In this document: in pieces, positions 6,112 to 7,759 of the stretch
Position numbering within the stretch: position 1 is the stretch's first letter
Layout of the letters: the number at the start of each line of letters is the position of its first letter
Source of the DNA: Candidatus Poseidoniales archaeon
Lineage (GTDB): Archaea > Thermoplasmatota > Poseidoniia > MGIII > CG-Epi1
Reading direction: 5' to 3'
Assembly (NCBI GenBank): GCA_015658585.1
Contig: DQOP01000083.1
Coordinates: 1-7,759, forward strand
DNA: 7,759 nt
Translations under genes and position numbers: made by a program
Notes under the pieces: generated by a model
Told to the model about the DNA's origin: nothing
Databases searched by the model: none
What the model saw: the letters and a program-made list of their open reading frames with translations, nothing else

Positions 6112-6519
6112 TTAAGTTTCTTTCTTCGAAAAGAAAGACATAATATAACTCTTCAAACCGAACCAATTATTGATCGCCAGAGAATAGACGCTCGTGTTCT
6201 CCCTTTCGACCATGGCTTGCTCTTTGGCGCTGTCCTCTTCCATGAACTCATCCATGGTAGCATAGCCGCCGCTACCTCCCGTATCAACTGCATGCTGGAC
6301 ATCGTCCGGGGCGGCCTGGGTCATTGCATTTCCTACCTTGAACGGCCAGTGCTCGAAATCCTCGCCAGATGCATATCTACCAACTGTTGAGGGGTCTAGG
6401 TCCTCGTCATCCACCTTTTCATTATGGATTGCGCGAGGAGTCTCCTCTTCATCCTTATAGGAATAGTAGGTTTCGTCTGCGGGCTTGTAACCCCGTACAT
6501 CCATTTCAGAATTCGTCAT
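6112..6519 (-). CDS. Acidic protein of unknown function, coupled to the surface protein
   Basis: A 135-aa protein I do not recognise. Residues 1-60 are polar and acidic with several Tyr (YKPADETYYSYKDEEETPR), followed by GRYASGEDFEHWPFKVGNAM, a GGSGGY turn at about 81-86, an acidic helix (MDEFMEEDSAKEQAMVERE), and a more hydrophobic C-terminal stretch YSLAINNWFGLKSYIMSFF ending in SKKET. That stretch is too polar for a clear membrane span but could lie on a membrane surface. The ATG at 6519 lies 14 nt inside the end of the upstream surface-protein gene and has GGAGG at 6523-6527, only 3 nt away. The overlap implies coupled expression, so it may work with the membrane protein on the cytoplasmic side. 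It has no signal peptide. It is convergent to the radA operon, with one base between the stops. Confidence 0.72.
   Translation of the reverse strand: MTNSEMDVRGYKPADETYYSYKDEEETPRAIHNEKVDDEDLDPSTVGRYASGEDFEHWPFKVGNAMTQAAPDDVQHAVDTGGSGGYATMDEFMEEDSAKEQAMVERENTSVYSLAINNWFGLKSYIMSFFSKKET
6119..6138. terminator. Candidate hairpin at the convergent gene ends
   Basis: A perfect 8-bp inverted repeat, TCTTTCTT (6119-6126) and AAGAAAGA (6131-6138), with a 4-nt CGAA loop. It lies inside the last codons of the leftward gene and 8 nt past the 55-aa stop. The plus-strand stretch around 6116-6126 is pyrimidine-rich, as archaeal terminators often are. It may end rightward transcripts, but it also simply encodes the SKKE residues, so the role is uncertain. 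Confidence 0.35.
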
Positions 6520-7759
6520 CTTCCTCCCATTGCAGATCTGTCTTACTACCGCTCCTCTTCAAGAATATAGCCCCTAGTATAATTGATACTGTAGCCAATA
6601 TAACAAACATGGTTACGGCTCCCCCATCCATCACACTATCAATAAGGGATTGGATGAAATCCTCTTTCTCAGGTTCGGATACCACTAAAACGAACTCTGC
6701 AACGTTATTGGTTTCGTCGGATTCCTGAATCAGATCACCTCGGTCCAGAACCACCTTGATCAAATATTCTCCCTTTTCATCGAATGTATGCCGGAAGGAG
6801 ATTGTGGCCGTAGCCCCCGGAGTAGCAAAGACAACCGTGTCATGGAGTACTATCTCCGTAGAGCCAGAAACCCAGATTATCGCCACCGGGATTGGATTGT
6901 AGGTAATTAACGGATCTCCCTGGACTGACACCGTAATATCTATTGTGAATGAATTGCCTGCCTTGACAGTTGCCATTCCAGTCTGATTGTTAATCTGAAT
7001 GTCTCCGGCAGTTATTACGTCATCGACCTCAAATTCATGTATCACCAAATACAGGTCTTCATCGGACGTGATCTGCCATGTATTTCCCTGAACGTCGATG
7101 GCCTCCAGATAGAAATGATAGGTGTCACTGATGGCATTGTCCCGATTGTAATACCAAAAGAAGGTGACCTCATAGGATCCGTTCTTGCTTGATTTCGTGT
7201 TGATATCTGCCAGCATTCCCTGATTGCCAGACGACTCCCCAAACACACCCAACGTCCAGACTGAAGAGTCAATGTCTGATTCGCCAAAAGCGCTCGAGGT
7301 CTGGGTCTTAACGAACACTCGCTCGTCGTGCATCTCCACCGTGATCTGATCAAAGTTGGTCTGGTAATGATTGATGCTCATATTCTCAATCCCGGCTGGA
7401 TGCGCGTCACTGGAAGTAAGAATCACTATCTGGTCGGTTGATTCTCCATTGATTGTGCCTTCTTCATCGCCCGAATATTCCAAATCGATTCGGAGCTGAT
7501 CATTCTGTTCAAAAGATTGATTGGACAAATCAAATTCAATCTCGAATTCTGTGGCCATTTCATCTTCAGAATCGACGCCATCTTCATTGCTAGTGGCATC
7601 TTCAACTACAGGCCCTCCACCACCCACATAAACATTAATTCGAAATTGAACTCCATCTACATCACCTTGTGTTGCATTCGCCCAAACCCTGAAGGTGTAT
7701 GTTCCTGACGCAATCTCGCCCGGCGTATCTAAATTAACAAACCATGAACCTACGTCTCC
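6506..7759 (-). CDS. Membrane-anchored surface protein with CARDB/Ig-like domains, C-terminal part
   Basis: The C-terminal 417 residues of a protein whose start lies beyond the right edge. A GTG at 7627 is the first start-like codon in the longest internal frame, but the frame is open to the window end and residues 1-44 (GTYTFRVWANATQGD and so on) read as a beta-sandwich repeat, so it is not the true start. An acidic linker (about 50-68) is followed by a large beta-rich region (about 70-240) and a CARDB-type adhesion domain (about 244-361) with the typical ending VVLDRGDLIQESDETNNVAE. A single hydrophobic span (about 379-401, VTMFVILATVSIILGAIFL), then KRSGSK and an acidic tail WEEDDEF, place the bulk outside and a short tail inside. 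It has few Lys/Arg and no Cys in the visible ectodomain. Likely roles are surface structure or attachment. Its end overlaps the 135-aa gene by 14 nt. Confidence 0.83.
   Translation of the reverse strand, partial: GDVGSWFVNLDTPGEIASGTYTFRVWANATQGDVDGVQFRINVYVGGGGPVVEDATSNEDGVDSEDEMATEFEIEFDLSNQSFEQNDQLRIDLEYSGDEEGTINGESTDQIVILTSSDAHPAGIENMSINHYQTNFDQITVEMHDERVFVKTQTSSAFGESDIDSSVWTLGVFGESSGNQGMLADINTKSSKNGSYEVTFFWYYNRDNAISDTYHFYLEAIDVQGNTWQITSDEDLYLVIHEFEVDDVITAGDIQINNQTGMATVKAGNSFTIDITVSVQGDPLITYNPIPVAIIWVSGSTEIVLHDTVVFATPGATATISFRHTFDEKGEYLIKVVLDRGDLIQESDETNNVAEFVLVVSEPEKEDFIQSLIDSVMDGGAVTMFVILATVSIILGAIFLKRSGSKTDLQWEEDDEF

Noticed and set aside
5918..6166. An 82-codon minus-strand frame covering the radA end
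   Set aside because: It is antisense to radA and the 55-aa frame and overlaps the real leftward gene; composition is not protein-like in context.
6369..6728. A 119-codon plus-strand frame
   Set aside because: It is the shadow of two overlapping leftward genes with domain or coupling support.
7625..7627. GTG as the start of the surface protein
   Set aside because: The same frame continues open to the window edge with beta-sandwich-like sequence and there is no signal peptide after the GTG, so the gene is partial.

Overview
The window is a gene-dense stretch of archaeal, most likely euryarchaeal, chromosome. The evidence is a RadA recombinase with the archaeal HhH plus RecA-core layout, a multi-OB-fold RPA followed directly by an RPA-associated protein (a euryarchaeal pair), the start of an archaeal-type IF-2/aIF5B, and TATA-like promoter elements. 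The two ends hold partial genes. A Thermoplasmatota/Poseidoniia-like source is a reasonable guess, but it is an inference from gene content and style only.

Layout. A leftward operon runs from about 2554 to the left edge: a single-OB-fold ssDNA-binding protein with an RG-rich tail, a small helical protein of unknown function with a possible very basic N-terminal extension, a class V (isopenicillin-N-epimerase-like) PLP enzyme, and the 5' part of infB (aIF5B). Between 2555 and 2742 lies a divergent control region. From there a rightward operon encodes RPA (442 aa), an RPA-associated OB/winged-helix protein (307 aa), RadA (317 aa), and an overlooked 55-aa acidic reading frame whose start overlaps the radA stop. 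That small gene ends one base before the stop of a convergent leftward pair: a 135-aa acidic protein of unknown function and, upstream of it, the C-terminal 417 residues of a membrane-anchored, CARDB-type surface protein whose 5' end is outside the window.

How the genes fit together. Two kinds of ssDNA-binding protein (crenarchaeal-style single-OB SSB and euryarchaeal-style RPA plus partner) share one divergent promoter region, with the strand-exchange recombinase in the same transcription unit as RPA. This looks like a compact ssDNA protection and recombination locus. Junctions within the operons are very tight (0 to 2 nt gaps or short overlaps), implying translational coupling. No mobile element, CRISPR array, tRNA or rRNA was seen. 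The most unusual points are an RPA whose zinc-finger site appears to have lost all its cysteine and histidine ligands, the 33-codon basic open extension that lacks ATG, GTG or TTG but has a Shine-Dalgarno-spaced CTG, and the 55-aa frame coupled to radA.
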